Positions 1 to 8,564 of a DNA stretch of 64,000 nucleotides are shown piece after piece (positions within the stretch are counted from its first letter, which is position 1; each line of letters starts with the position of its first letter). The translations under genes and the position numbers were made by a program. The stretch is from Saccharopolyspora_C sp047200635 (lineage in GTDB: Bacteria > Actinomycetota > Actinomycetes > Mycobacteriales > Pseudonocardiaceae). The notes below the pieces were generated by a model. It did not search any database. It was not told where the DNA came from and saw nothing but the letters and a program-made list of their open reading frames with translations. The stretch is from positions 1-64,000 of the forward strand of contig NZ_JBJZOI010000025.1 of the NCBI RefSeq assembly GCF_047200635.1. The letters run 5' to 3'.

Positions 1-220
1 GCAGAAAGAAATCTACACACCCCGCGAAACGGCCCGAACACCACCCCCCTCTTAACGTGAAAACCGCTGGTCATCACGCTTTCACCCGGATGGCGGCTTG
101 TATGCGCCCGAGCGTTCGGCGGTCCGGGGCGACCACCTTCGAGTGATCACCCTGCGTTCTCCGGGTTGGGGCCGGTTCCCGCCGGTAACCTGCTCGCCGA
201 TGAAGAGGCAGGGGGTATCA

Positions 221-418
221 GTGGACGCGACACCGATCTACACGGAGCTGCAGCAGCAGCTGATCGACCCGGAGGCCGACAACTGGGGCCTGAGCTCCCC
301 ACCGGAGTTCGCGGCGGCGCTCACCGAGAGCGCCGAGTCGGGCGCGGCCGCCGGCACCGAGCAGCGGACCGACGCGGGCACGCGCGCGAAGGGGCGCAGG
401 CACCGCGCCGCCGACTGA
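221..418 (+). CDS. Small hypothetical protein (65 aa)
   Basis: A short reading frame from a GTG preceded by a purine-rich AGAGGCAGGGGG ribosome-binding site. The frame is open further upstream, to an ATG at 98, but that part has no ribosome-binding site and reads like non-coding sequence. The product is soluble: an N-terminal half rich in Glu, Gln and Pro, an Ala/Glu stretch, then a very basic tail ending KGRRHRAAD. No membrane segment or known domain is seen. A strong hairpin at 601-634 lies downstream. I do not recognise the family; a small actinobacterial protein is the safest description. Confidence 0.5.
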   Translation: MDATPIYTELQQQLIDPEADNWGLSSPPEFAAALTESAESGAAAGTEQRTDAGTRAKGRRHRAAD

Positions 419-738
419 GGTCCGGCGACCACCTCACCGGGCCAGCCGAACGCCTCGGCGTGAGGGCGCGACGCCCGTTGCGGGAGACCGGCGCCCGGCC
501 GGCCGCGCGAATGCCTCCGCGCGGGAGCGCGCGAGGACGAGGTGCGCGGGCGGATCGGGGACACGCGCCCGGCCATGTGGCCGAACGGGTCAAGACGTGC
601 AGAACCGCATCGCGGATGACCACGATGCGGTTCTCGTGTGCTCGGGTCCGAACGCCGAGCGCGGGTGTTCGCGGAAACCCCTCCCGTCCGGCGGCGACCT
701 CTCGGTGCGCCTGGGCCCGGGACCGGGGATCCGGGTTT
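419..738. other. Intergenic region between convergent genes, with one terminator
   Basis: About 320 bases between the small plus-strand gene and the minus-strand Lsr2-like gene. The only structure seen is the 12-bp hairpin at 601-634. Open frames here look like G+C-driven shadows. Confidence 0.6.
601..634. terminator. Bidirectional hairpin terminator
   Basis: Perfect 12-bp inverted repeat AGAACCGCATCG / CGATGCGGTTCT with a 10-nt loop, between two convergent genes. The AGAA/TTCT ends give a short T-containing tail on either strand, as usual in high-G+C terminators. Confidence 0.7.
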
Positions 739-1212
739 TCAGTCCACGGCGGAGGAGAATTGCGGCAGCGACACCGAAGGAACGGCGGCGTTCTGGCGCT
801 CGTCGAGGGGTTCGGAACGCCGCTCGGAGATGACCTGTTCCGGCTCGCGATCTTCGAGGCGCACCGGGCTCGCGGAAGCGGAGTCGGCGGTGGGTTCCAG
901 ATCGTTCTGCTTGCTGAGCCGATCCTTGCTGCGTTGCGCCGCGCCGCGAATCTGTTCGGTCAGCTGGCGGTTCACCTGGCGGGCATCCCGATCTTCCCGT
1001 TCCGGGCGCTTCGCCGGGGCAGCAGCGGGTCGCTCCCGCTCCGGTTCCCGCGCGTGCTCGATGTATCGAGCGAACACCCCGCGCAGGCGCTGCGCGTGCC
1101 GTTCGCTCAAGTCGATTTCGTAGGTCACACCGTCCAGCGCGAAAGTGACGGTCTGCTGGGCTGGCGACCCGTCAATGTCGTCGACGAGTTCGACCTGAAT
1201 CCGCTCGGCCAT
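739..1212 (-). CDS. Lsr2-like nucleoid protein lacking the DNA-binding domain
   Basis: The first 60 or so residues (MAERIQVELVDDIDG..., ending in EIDLSERHAQRL) match the N-terminal dimerisation domain of Lsr2, the H-NS-like xenogeneic silencer of Actinobacteria. The C-terminal half differs from true Lsr2. There is no REWA...DRGRIP motif (the AT-groove-binding part), only a charged, low-complexity region of about 90 residues rich in Arg, Glu, Gln and Ser. At 157 aa it is longer than standard Lsr2 (about 112 aa). I chose the ATG at 1212, which has AGGTG upstream, over longer frames. It is divergent from a complete Lsr2 gene at 1614. Inference: it may oligomerise with Lsr2 and modulate it. Confidence 0.8.
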   Translation of the reverse strand: MAERIQVELVDDIDGSPAQQTVTFALDGVTYEIDLSERHAQRLRGVFARYIEHAREPERERPAAAPAKRPEREDRDARQVNRQLTEQIRGAAQRSKDRLSKQNDLEPTADSASASPVRLEDREPEQVISERRSEPLDERQNAAVPSVSLPQFSSAVD

Positions 1213-1613
1213 GATCACCTGTCTCGGGAACGTGCCCCGTCTCGATCCGCGACACCTGCAGGCGAGACACCTGCGACCCTGACCCACGTTGTAGCACGCA
1301 GCATCGCTGTTGTCTCGCGTCAACGATAGAACAGCACCACCGGCGGCTGAGAACCGCCGTGCGGGGGCACCGTCGACCCACGATCCCGGGCCACCGGGCG
1401 AACCACCCGCGACACACGGTAGCGGATCGGCCGCGAAATCGAGAAAGTAATCTCAGGCACAACGGGTCGGCACTTCCCCGTTCCGGTGCCGGTAGCAGCG
1501 TCTGGGAGACCCAGGGTGGCACATTTTCGCAACAACGGTTTATTGTTCTGATCGTTCTTCGTACGCTCTTGCGCGAAGGTCAGCAATAACGAACCGGAAT
1601 CGAGGGTTTTCCA
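1213..1613. other. Shared upstream region of two divergent lsr2-type genes
   Basis: A 401-base divergent region, less G+C-rich near 1530-1600 than its surroundings. It holds GACACCTGC twice as a direct repeat 15 nt apart (1251-1259 and 1266-1274) and an AACAA/TTGTT inverted pair near 1532-1550 in the A+T-richer part. Both lsr2-type promoters must lie here; I cannot assign -10 or -35 boxes with confidence. Confidence 0.5.
1251..1274. repeat. Direct repeat GACACCTGC x2
   Basis: Two 9-nt copies with starts 15 nt apart, about 40 bp upstream of the minus-strand Lsr2-like start. A related CACCTG lies next to the start codon. It could be a regulator site; no family is recognised. Confidence 0.35.
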
Positions 1614-1958
1614 GTGGCGCAGAAGGTCACCGTGCAGCTCGTCGACGACGTCGACGGGTCGGAAGCTGAGTCGACGGTCGAGTTCAGCCTGGACGGCGTC
1701 GACTACACCATCGACCTGTCGGCCGACAACGCCGCCAAACTGCGGGACTCGCTGGCGTCGTACGTCTCCAATGCGCGCCGGACGGGCGGTCGCAAGCGCT
1801 CCGCGGGGAAGGTCGGCAAGGCCGCCGCGGCTCCGACGGCGGCCGACCGGGAACGCAACCAGGCGATTCGGGAATGGGCCCGGGAGCAGGGCATGCAGGT
1901 GTCGGATCGGGGACGCATTCCCTCGGAGATCGTGGACGCCTACGACAAGGCTCAGTGA
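1614..1958 (+). CDS. lsr2: Nucleoid-associated protein Lsr2
   Basis: A complete Lsr2 of 114 aa. The N-terminal dimerisation domain begins AQKVTVQLVDDVDGSEAEST. A basic linker (GRKRSAGKVGKAA) follows. The C-terminal DNA-binding domain carries the IREWAREQG helix and the SDRGRIPSEIVDAY motif, whose RGR inserts into the minor groove of A+T-rich DNA. Lsr2 bridges DNA and silences horizontally acquired, A+T-richer genes in Actinobacteria. The start is a GTG. The gene is divergent from a paralogue lacking the DNA-binding half. Confidence 0.95.
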   Translation: MAQKVTVQLVDDVDGSEAESTVEFSLDGVDYTIDLSADNAAKLRDSLASYVSNARRTGGRKRSAGKVGKAAAAPTAADRERNQAIREWAREQGMQVSDRGRIPSEIVDAYDKAQ

Positions 1959-2054
1959 GCAGGTCGGGATGCCGCGCGGTGCGGCCAGCGCGAGGCCGGA
2001 CATTTCCGGTCCACGTGGCACCGCGCGGCATTCACGTCTTCGCTGCCGCCGCGG

Positions 2055-2966
2055 TCAGCCGCGCTCGTTCCGGAAGCGCGTGATCTCCTGCGCGGTCGGC
2101 ATCGACGCCATGGCGCCGTGGCGGCCGACCGCCAGCGCCGAGGCGGCTGACGCCTCCCGCAGCGCGTCGAGGGCGTCGTACCCCGCCGCCCGCCTGGCCG
2201 CGAGGACACCGACGAAGGTGTCGCCCGCCGCGGTGGTGTCCACCGCCCGCACCTGGTGCGCGGGAACCTCCCGCACCTCGCCCGTCCGATCGCCGTGCAG
2301 CGCTCCGGCCGATCCGAGCGTGATCACGACTTCCGGAACCCGCCGCAGCAGTTCCGCCAGCGCGTCCCTCGGGCCCGCCCGTCCGGTGAGGACGGCCGCT
2401 TCGTGCTCGTTGGGCACCAGCAGGTCCACGTCGGCCAGCAGCCGGTCCGGCAGCTCCGCCGCGGGCGCCGGGGTCAGCACGACCGGCACTCCCGCGGCGC
2501 GCGCGGTCGAGGCGGCGGCCGCGACCCCGCTGAGCGGGATCTCCAGTTGCAGCAGCAGCACGTCCGCGCCCGCGATGAGTTCCGCGTCGCCCGGGGCCAG
2601 TCCGTCGACCGCCGCGTTGGCCCCGGGGACCACGACGATGGAGTTCCCGCCCTCGTCGTCGACGACGATGTGCGCGGTTCCGCTGCTGCCGGGGGCGGTG
2701 CGCAGGCCTCGGGTGCCCACTCCGTAGCCGCGCAGGGCTTCGCGGAGCGCTCCGCCGAAGTCGTCCTCACCGATCGCGCCGATGAGCAGCGACTCGGCTC
2801 CGGCCCGCGCGGCCGCGACGGCCTGGTTCGCGCCCTTGCCGCCGGGCGCGGTGCGGAATTCGCGGCCGAGCACGGTTTCCCCGCGTTCGGGCGCGGTTCC
2901 GACGTAGGCCACCAGGTCCATGTTGCAGCTGCCGAACACCGCCACCGTCGTCGTCACGCGGCACAT
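2055..2966 (-). CDS. rbsK: Ribokinase (PfkB family carbohydrate kinase)
   Basis: PfkB-family sugar kinase that phosphorylates ribose at O5 with ATP. The N-terminal signature is NMDLVAY...APGGKGANQAVAAARAG, with the GGKGANQ sugar-binding loop near residues 42-48. The C-terminal AAGDTFVG holds the catalytic Asp and anion hole. About 303 aa is normal for ribokinase. The ATG at 2966 sits 3 nt after GGGGG; a GTG at 2957 is an alternative start with wider spacing. No ribose transporter or regulator is adjacent, so ribose is the family default and another pentose or nucleoside cannot be excluded. Confidence 0.88.
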   Translation of the reverse strand: MCRVTTTVAVFGSCNMDLVAYVGTAPERGETVLGREFRTAPGGKGANQAVAAARAGAESLLIGAIGEDDFGGALREALRGYGVGTRGLRTAPGSSGTAHIVVDDEGGNSIVVVPGANAAVDGLAPGDAELIAGADVLLLQLEIPLSGVAAAASTARAAGVPVVLTPAPAAELPDRLLADVDLLVPNEHEAAVLTGRAGPRDALAELLRRVPEVVITLGSAGALHGDRTGEVREVPAHQVRAVDTTAAGDTFVGVLAARRAAGYDALDALREASAASALAVGRHGAMASMPTAQEITRFRNERG

Positions 2967-3036
2967 GATCCCCCATTCAGCGCGGCGGCGGGTGCGTACC
3001 ATGCCGAGGATCCGGGGAAGGAGAGGACGAGCAGCG

Positions 3037-4116
3037 GTGGACTACGTGGTGACGGCGGAGCTCGAACCGCCGGGGACTGTGCGGGGACTCGACGAGTTGC
3101 AGCAGCAGGGGGTGGTGGCGCTGCTGGACCGCAGGCTCGCGCTCGTGGAGGGCGTCACCGGCCCGGAGCAGGCAGACATCGACGTGCTGGACTACCGCAT
3201 CACGCCGGCCTCGGACCGGGCGACCGTGGTGCTGGTGCTGGACTCGCCGTCGCTGGTGTCGGCGGAGTGGGCCGCGGCGACGGTGCTGGACGAGCTGCTC
3301 GGTGAGATCGAGCCGCTGAGCGGCTGGACGGTGGCGGACTCGAAGGTGCGGATCACCGAGGACGAGTTCAACCAGAGCCTCGCGGCCGCCGACGTGCTGG
3401 CCCCGGAGGATTCCAGCGCGCTGGAGGCGGCGGTGGAGGCCGCGCTGGAGGATTCGGCGGAGCCGGCGATGGAGTCGCGGCAGTGGCGGCGGACGCTGCT
3501 GGAGTGCGCGCCGCGGTTGCGGGCGTTCGGCACCGAGGCGTTCGCCGCGGCGGGCGTGGACGAGGTCACGGCCCGGCTGGCGGCGGGGGCGCTGGTGCAC
3601 GCGGTGTGGGTGGTCACCGACGAGATCTTCTACGACGAGCTGTCGTTGTCGATCAACAACGCGACCGTGGACGAGGCGCGTGGCCTGCTGGTGCTGGAAG
3701 AGCTCCCGCCCTGCTACGACGACCGCTACGACTCGGCGTTCGCGCGGGCGTTCCTGCTGGCCTCGGCGGCGGTGACGACGCGGCTGGCGGATCCGGTGTG
3801 GACGCCGCCGCGCTGCGTGGCCGAATCGCTGGCGCTGCGGTTGGTGGTGCACGAGGCGCAGGTGCTGCTGGAGGCCGCGGAGTTGCTGGAGTGGTCGGAG
3901 AGCACGCCGATCTACGCGCGGTTCGCGGCGGCCGCGTTCCCCGGCGCCGCGCACGACGAGCTCTACGACGTCGACGTCCGCCCGGACGAGGGCTCGGCGG
4001 AGTCCGCGAGCGCGGCGGCGGGGGCGCGGTTGCGGGAGCGCGGGCTGGCTTTCGAGCAGTGGTTCGGCCCGAAGGAGGGGGCCGAGGGGCTGCACCCGTA
4101 CCTGCAGTTCCTCTGA
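3037..4116 (+). CDS. Hypothetical protein, 359 aa
   Basis: A soluble, strongly acidic protein (many Glu and Asp, Ala-rich helices) without signal peptide or membrane segment. The GTG start follows GGAAGGAGAGGA; an upstream in-frame ATG at 3001 lacks such a site. Residues 1-110 look like an alpha/beta domain, the middle is an acidic helical linker, and the rest is mostly helical. I do not recognise the family. The gene ends just before a strong bidirectional terminator and diverges from ribokinase. The long antisense frame over it is a codon-bias shadow. Confidence 0.75.
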   Translation: MDYVVTAELEPPGTVRGLDELQQQGVVALLDRRLALVEGVTGPEQADIDVLDYRITPASDRATVVLVLDSPSLVSAEWAAATVLDELLGEIEPLSGWTVADSKVRITEDEFNQSLAAADVLAPEDSSALEAAVEAALEDSAEPAMESRQWRRTLLECAPRLRAFGTEAFAAAGVDEVTARLAAGALVHAVWVVTDEIFYDELSLSINNATVDEARGLLVLEELPPCYDDRYDSAFARAFLLASAAVTTRLADPVWTPPRCVAESLALRLVVHEAQVLLEAAELLEWSESTPIYARFAAAAFPGAAHDELYDVDVRPDEGSAESASAAAGARLRERGLAFEQWFGPKEGAEGLHPYLQFL

Positions 4117-4132
4117 GTTGGCCGGGGCGATG

Positions 4133-4173
4133 CCGAGGGCCCGCCCGATCGCGCGGATCGGGCGGGCCCTCGG
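4133..4173. terminator. Strong bidirectional terminator
   Basis: An 18-bp perfect stem (CCGAGGGCCCGCCCGATC and its complement) with a 5-nt loop, between the convergent hypothetical gene and speE. Confidence 0.85.
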
Positions 4174-4182
4174 AGTCACTGC

Positions 4183-5055
4183 TCAGTCCTGGTTGCGCAC
4201 CGAGTGCGGTGGGACGGTGCTGCCGATGAGGCTGGCGTCGTCGATGGTGCGCGGCTGGTAGGGGCTGTTCGGCAGGTTCTCCAGCATGAGGTTCGTCGGG
4301 TCGTCGACCGGTTCGGCGCGGCCGAACAGGAACGCCCACTCGTGCTCGTCGGAGCCGAAGTAGGTGACGGTCTCGAACACCGAGCGGAACCGGTTGTAGG
4401 CGCGGACGAGGGTCTCGTTGCGCCACACCGTCGGGCAGCCCGCCTGGAAGGCGACGACGCCGCCGGGGGCGAGGACGGTCTGGCAGCGCTGCAGGAATTC
4501 GAGCCCGTAGAGCCGGTTGTGCTGGCCGTCGGCGTCGTCGGCCCGCTCGTCGGGGAGATCGACCACGACGAGGTCGTAGCCCTCCGGCGGGGCCTGCTCC
4601 AGGAAGGCGACGCCGTCGCCGAAGTGCAGCGCGATCGGGCCCTCGCCGCGTTGCAGCGCGGGCAGTTCATCGGTGGTGTAGCCGTAGGGCAGGTGTTCGG
4701 CGCAGGCCCGGACGCACTCCTCGTCGATGTCGACGTGGTCGACCCGGGTGGCTCCGGCGGCGACGGCGAGCTGGCTGGCGACGCCTTCGCTGGAGCCGAT
4801 GATGAGCACCCGGTCCAGCTTCGCGGCGAGCAGGAAGCCGGGGACCAGCATGGCCTCGTGGTAGACCAGCTGGGAGAACTCGGTGCTCTGCCGGTCGTCG
4901 TCGCAGAACAGCGACACGCCCTGCGAGGTGCGGGCGATGAGCACGTGCTGGTAGGCGGTGTCGCCTTCCCACACGACCTCGTCCACGCGCCACAGCCGCC
5001 GCAGGTCGGCGCCCAGGGGTTCGTCGACCCAACGCTGCCCGTCGATTTCGATCAA
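4183..5055 (-). CDS. speE: Spermidine synthase-like polyamine aminopropyltransferase
   Basis: Transfers the aminopropyl group of decarboxylated S-adenosylmethionine to a diamine such as putrescine. Seen: the N-terminal beta domain, QSTEFSQLVYHEAMLVP (family form YHEMLVH), a nucleotide-binding segment LIIGSSEGVASQLA in place of the usual GGGDG loop, VDIDEECV, and VVVDLPDE near the active site. The TTG start at 5055 follows GGAGGAGC at ideal spacing; the frame runs on upstream without support. Length 290 aa is typical. Downstream of speD and an ODC-like gene on the same strand, but separated from speD by a strong hairpin. The altered glycine loop makes substrate choice uncertain. Confidence 0.85.
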   Translation of the reverse strand: MIEIDGQRWVDEPLGADLRRLWRVDEVVWEGDTAYQHVLIARTSQGVSLFCDDDRQSTEFSQLVYHEAMLVPGFLLAAKLDRVLIIGSSEGVASQLAVAAGATRVDHVDIDEECVRACAEHLPYGYTTDELPALQRGEGPIALHFGDGVAFLEQAPPEGYDLVVVDLPDERADDADGQHNRLYGLEFLQRCQTVLAPGGVVAFQAGCPTVWRNETLVRAYNRFRSVFETVTYFGSDEHEWAFLFGRAEPVDDPTNLMLENLPNSPYQPRTIDDASLIGSTVPPHSVRNQD

Positions 5056-5125
5056 CGGTGCTCCTCCTCGAAACGTCGCCCAGGGTGGGCAGGAACGCAC
5101 TTCAGGTGTCCATTGTGGAGGGATT

Positions 5126-5159
5126 GCTCGCCGGCTCGCGGGTGCGCGAGCCGGCGAGC
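5126..5159 (-). terminator. Hairpin between speD and speE
   Basis: A perfect 15-bp stem (GCTCGCCGGCTCGCG and its complement) with a GGTG loop, directly after the speD stop and about 70 nt before the speE start. It probably terminates or attenuates transcription leaving speD, so speE may need read-through or its own promoter. Confidence 0.7.
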
Positions 5160-5162
5160 CGG

Positions 5163-5561
5163 TCACGACAGATCGGGATCGTAGTCCCGTCCGCGGCGGA
5201 TGGTGCGGGTGTTCACCGAGCCGGGGCGCAGGGCCTCCGCGAGCAGCTCCACCGCGCGTTCGGGCTGCGCGGTGTTCCCGCAGGTGAACACGTCGATGAA
5301 GATCGAGCCCTCTTCCGGGTAGGTGTGCAGCGACGCATGGGATTCCGACAGCAATGCCAGCACGGTGACGCCCTGCGGCTCGAACCGCTTGGCGATCACC
5401 TGGCACACCGTGGCCTGCGAGCGGCTCAGCGCGCTGTGCAGGGTGTCCCGGAGGAACTGCTCGTCGTCGAGCAGCTGCGCGTCCACTCCGTCGAGCTCGG
5501 CGAGTACGTGCTGCCCGGTGAACAGACCGACGGGTTGCAGGGTTCCGGCATCAATCGACAT
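5163..5561 (-). CDS. speD: S-adenosylmethionine decarboxylase proenzyme
   Basis: Pyruvoyl enzyme that makes decarboxylated SAM, the aminopropyl donor for SpeE. The self-cleavage motif SESHASLHTYPE is present; cleavage is expected between Glu73 and Ser74, turning Ser74 into pyruvoyl. Catalytic Cys94 lies in FTCG, and His75 and His79 are conserved. Length 132 aa matches the short prokaryotic class. The ATG follows GGGAGG. It lies between the ODC-like decarboxylase gene and speE. Confidence 0.95.
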   Translation of the reverse strand: MSIDAGTLQPVGLFTGQHVLAELDGVDAQLLDDEQFLRDTLHSALSRSQATVCQVIAKRFEPQGVTVLALLSESHASLHTYPEEGSIFIDVFTCGNTAQPERAVELLAEALRPGSVNTRTIRRGRDYDPDLS

Positions 5562-5650
5562 CTATCGACCTCCCAACATTTCGCAGATTTCGCTAGGAAC
5601 GTGCTCGTTCGAGGGCGGCGTGCGTCCGCTGCGGCGTGCGTCCGCAGCGG

Positions 5651-6871
5651 TCAGGATCGCTCGTGCCCGTCGATGCAGTAGGTCGGCAGCGGCGGGAAGC
5701 CGTTGAAGCCGACCGAGGCGTAGCTGGCGGTGTAGGCACCGGCGCTGAGCAGGTCCACCGCGTCCCCGGGACGCAGGGTCAGCGGCAGCTCGTAGCGGGT
5801 GCGCTGGTAGATCACGTCGTCGCCGTCGCAGGTGGGTCCCGCGAGCACGACGGGCCCGGTGGGATCTCCGTCGCGGGAGGTCCGCAGCCGGTAGGTGATG
5901 GCCTCCCCCTCGGTCTCGGCGAGCCCGTTGTAGCGGCCGACGTCGAGGTACACCCAGCGCCGGTCGGAGCCGGTCTCCTCGGTGACGAGCACGACCTCGC
6001 CGCGCAGCACGCCCGCGTCCCCGACGAGGCGGCGCCCAGGTTCGACCAGGAGCTCCGGGCGCCGCGCGCCGAACTCGCGGTCGAGCGCCCGCTCGATGCT
6101 CCGCGCGTAGTCCGCCAGCGGCGGCGCGGCGTCGGTGTAGTGCGCGGGCAGGCCGCCGCCGAGGTTCACCATCCGCGCGTCGACGCCGAGCTCGGCGAGG
6201 CCGCGGAAGACCTCGCCCGCGGCGCGGATGCCGTGTTCCCAGGCGGCCGTGTCGTGCTGCTGGGATCCGATGTGGAAGGACACGCCGAACGGGTCGAGCC
6301 CCAGCTCGGCGGCGCGGTGCAGCAGCCGGACGGCCGTCTCGGGCGGGCAGCCGAACTTGCGCCCGAACGGGGTGCGGGAGCCGGTGTTGTCCACCAGGAC
6401 GCGGCAGAACACCTGGGCGCCGGGGGCCTCCTCGGCGATCGCGGTGAGGTCGGACTCGCTGTCGGTGGCGAACAGCCGGACGCCCAGCGCGTGAGCGCGG
6501 GCGATGTCGGCGCGCTTCTTGATGGTGTTGCCGTAGGAGATCGCGCCCGGGTCGGCGCCCTGCGCCAGGCAGAGGTCGATCTCGCCGGGGCTGGCGACGT
6601 CGAAGGACGAGCCGAGGGCCGCGAGGGCGGCGACGACCTCCGGTTGGGGATTGGCCTTGACCGCGTAGCAGATCCGCGCGTCCGGCAGCGCCGTCCGGAG
6701 TTCCGCGTAGCGCTCCCGCACCGCCGCCAGGTCCAGCACCAGGCAGGGGGTGCCGGGTCGGGCGGCGTCCAGGTGGGCCCGGACCCGGTCAGCGGAACGT
6801 GCCGCGGTTCCGGCGACGTCGCCGTCGCTCGGGCGGTCCGTCACACCGGTGGTGGCGGACAGGTCGGTCAA
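5651..6871 (-). CDS. Ornithine/lysine decarboxylase-like PLP enzyme (fold III)
   Basis: Alanine-racemase-fold decarboxylase producing a diamine (putrescine or cadaverine) for the SpeD/SpeE steps. Seen: YAVKANPQPEVV with the PLP lysine, GVSFHIGSQ, MVNLGGGLPA, EPGRRLVG, and GPTCDGDDV with the Cys and Asp contributed across the dimer interface. About 406 aa. The TTG at 6871 follows GGAGG at 8 nt; the open frame extends upstream but lacks a ribosome-binding site. The order with speD and speE gives a compact polyamine set. Ornithine versus lysine preference cannot be decided by eye. Confidence 0.88.
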   Translation of the reverse strand: MTDLSATTGVTDRPSDGDVAGTAARSADRVRAHLDAARPGTPCLVLDLAAVRERYAELRTALPDARICYAVKANPQPEVVAALAALGSSFDVASPGEIDLCLAQGADPGAISYGNTIKKRADIARAHALGVRLFATDSESDLTAIAEEAPGAQVFCRVLVDNTGSRTPFGRKFGCPPETAVRLLHRAAELGLDPFGVSFHIGSQQHDTAAWEHGIRAAGEVFRGLAELGVDARMVNLGGGLPAHYTDAAPPLADYARSIERALDREFGARRPELLVEPGRRLVGDAGVLRGEVVLVTEETGSDRRWVYLDVGRYNGLAETEGEAITYRLRTSRDGDPTGPVVLAGPTCDGDDVIYQRTRYELPLTLRPGDAVDLLSAGAYTASYASVGFNGFPPLPTYCIDGHERS

Positions 6872-7028
6872 TCCCGTTACCTCCGTGTTCTCCGGGCCTC
6901 GCGCGGCGTGCACCGCCGGGCCGGGTGGGTGGGCGGCCGAGGGCCGACCAAGCACGGTACCGGTCGACGCAGTGGATTACGAACCGATCGGGTGAAACAC
7001 CCGGGGCCGCGGGGACGAATGTGACCAC

Positions 7029-8564
7029 TCACACGAGAGGTGGGCCGGGCGCTGCAGGCGGGTCGTCGACGAGGTGCAGCGCGAGGTGGAAGTCGACCCG
7101 CGCCGGGAGGTTTCCCAGTTCCCGCCCGGTGATCTGCTCGATGCGGCCGATCCGGTAGCGCAGCGTGTTCACGTGCAGGTGCAGCGACCGGGCGCACCGG
7201 GACCAGGAGCCGGAGCAGTCGAGGAACACCCGGAGGGTGCGCACCAGCTCGGCGTCGTGGGCGGCGTCGTAGGCGACGAGCGGGCCGAGCAGCTTGTCCC
7301 GGTAGGACCGGCGCAGGTCCTCGGGAACGGCGGCGAGCAGCACCCGGTGGGAGGCGAGGGCGTCGGCGGTGACGACGCTGCCCGGGTCGTGCTCGGCGAG
7401 CTCGCGCGCCTGCCCCGCCTCCTCCAGCGCGGTGCGGAGCCCGGCGGCGGTGCCGGTGTCGCTGATGCCGGTGCACAGCCGGACGTCGGGGGCGGCGAGG
7501 GCGGCGAACTCGCGGAACAGCCCGGGCAGCGCGGCGAGCTGGTCCGCGCCCGCGGCGAACACGGCGGCGGCCGCGTCCCCGAGCGGCGTCGCGGCGGCGG
7601 GCAGTCCCGTGGCGGTGGCGAGCTCGCGCAGCACCGCCCCGGCTGCCGCGCCCCGACCGCCCGCGGGCGCGGGGTCGGTCGAGAGCCGCACCACGCGGAG
7701 GGGTTCACCGGCAGGCAGACCAGCGGCCTCCAGGCGGGCGGCGATCTCGGCCGCGCTCGCGCTGCCGTCGAGCAGGCCGCGCAGCGCGGCTTCCGCGGCT
7801 CGGCCGGCGAGCCGCCGGGCCTGGTCGACCCGGCCGCGCACGAGGGCGACGGCGGTGGCCAGCTCGGCGAGCGCGTCCCTCGGCACGGTCCCGGCGGGGG
7901 CGAGGACGAACCAGCGGACGAGGCGCGGTTCGCCGCGGTCGCCGACGACGTGGAACTCCGCGGCGCGCGGCGCGCCGGGCCCGCCCGGGGCCGGCACGGA
8001 GCCGGTGTCGGCGGTGGTGCCGTGCAGGGCGGACAGCAGAGCGGCGCGGTCCGGCGGATCGGGGGACCCGGCGAGCACGGCGCCGCTCCCGGACAGCACC
8101 CAGCAGCGGGTGCCGAGCTCGGCGGCGGCGAGGCCGAGCACCTGCTCCAGGTCGGCGCCCGCGGCGATCGCGGCGACCCACTCCCGCCCGGCGCCGCGGT
8201 GCGCGCCCATGACCCGTTCGGACAGGGTCCCGAAGCTCAGCGCGAGGGGGACCTCCACGAGCGGCAGCCCGTGCGCGCGGCAGGCCTCCACGAGGTCGGC
8301 GGGGGTGCTTCCGAGGTGCGCGGTGCCCGCGGCGATCGCGGCGACGCCCGCGTCGGCCAGCGCGGCGGCGAACTCGGCGGAGTCGGCCGGTCCGGTGCGC
8401 CACATCAGCCCGGTGAGCACCAGCTCTCCCCCGCTGAGGTAGCGGCGCGGGTCGAGCAGGTCGGTCGTGCAGACGCCGCGCACCACCCGGTCGGCGTCGC
8501 CGGTCAGCAGCGTCAGCCCCAGCGCCGGGTCGGAGAGCAGGTCGCTCAGGTGCACGCCGCTCAC
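7029..8564 (-). CDS. PucR family transcriptional regulator
   Basis: A 511-aa regulator with the PucR architecture. The N-terminal purine-catabolism regulatory domain begins VHLSDLLSDPALGLTLLTG and includes YLSGGELVLTGLMWR. A GGDEF-like middle region follows. The C-terminal PucR helix-turn-helix contains RTLRVFLDCSGSWSRCARSLHLHVNTLRYRI split across two helices. It is divergently transcribed from the xanthine dehydrogenase operon, with about 195 bp between, so it is the probable regulator of that operon. PucR is the purine-responsive activator in Bacillus. The GTG start follows GGAGGTGCACA. Confidence 0.92.
   Translation of the reverse strand: MSGVHLSDLLSDPALGLTLLTGDADRVVRGVCTTDLLDPRRYLSGGELVLTGLMWRTGPADSAEFAAALADAGVAAIAAGTAHLGSTPADLVEACRAHGLPLVEVPLALSFGTLSERVMGAHRGAGREWVAAIAAGADLEQVLGLAAAELGTRCWVLSGSGAVLAGSPDPPDRAALLSALHGTTADTGSVPAPGGPGAPRAAEFHVVGDRGEPRLVRWFVLAPAGTVPRDALAELATAVALVRGRVDQARRLAGRAAEAALRGLLDGSASAAEIAARLEAAGLPAGEPLRVVRLSTDPAPAGGRGAAAGAVLRELATATGLPAAATPLGDAAAAVFAAGADQLAALPGLFREFAALAAPDVRLCTGISDTGTAAGLRTALEEAGQARELAEHDPGSVVTADALASHRVLLAAVPEDLRRSYRDKLLGPLVAYDAAHDAELVRTLRVFLDCSGSWSRCARSLHLHVNTLRYRIGRIEQITGRELGNLPARVDFHLALHLVDDPPAAPGPPLV

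Noticed and set aside
98..220. Upstream extension of the first small gene to an ATG at 98
   Set aside because: The extension has no ribosome-binding site and a composition unlike the rest of the protein; the GTG at 221 has a strong site.
1172..1522. Minus-strand frame containing a segment reminiscent of an XRE helix (SRLQVSRIETGH)
   Set aside because: The match is only a few residues, the frame overlaps the start of the Lsr2-like gene and the rest shows no helix-turn-helix or DUF5753 features.
2977..4179. A 400-codon frame antisense to the hypothetical gene at 3037
   Set aside because: Extremely Arg/His/Gln-rich, typical of an antisense shadow in high-G+C DNA. The plus-strand gene has a proper start and balanced composition.
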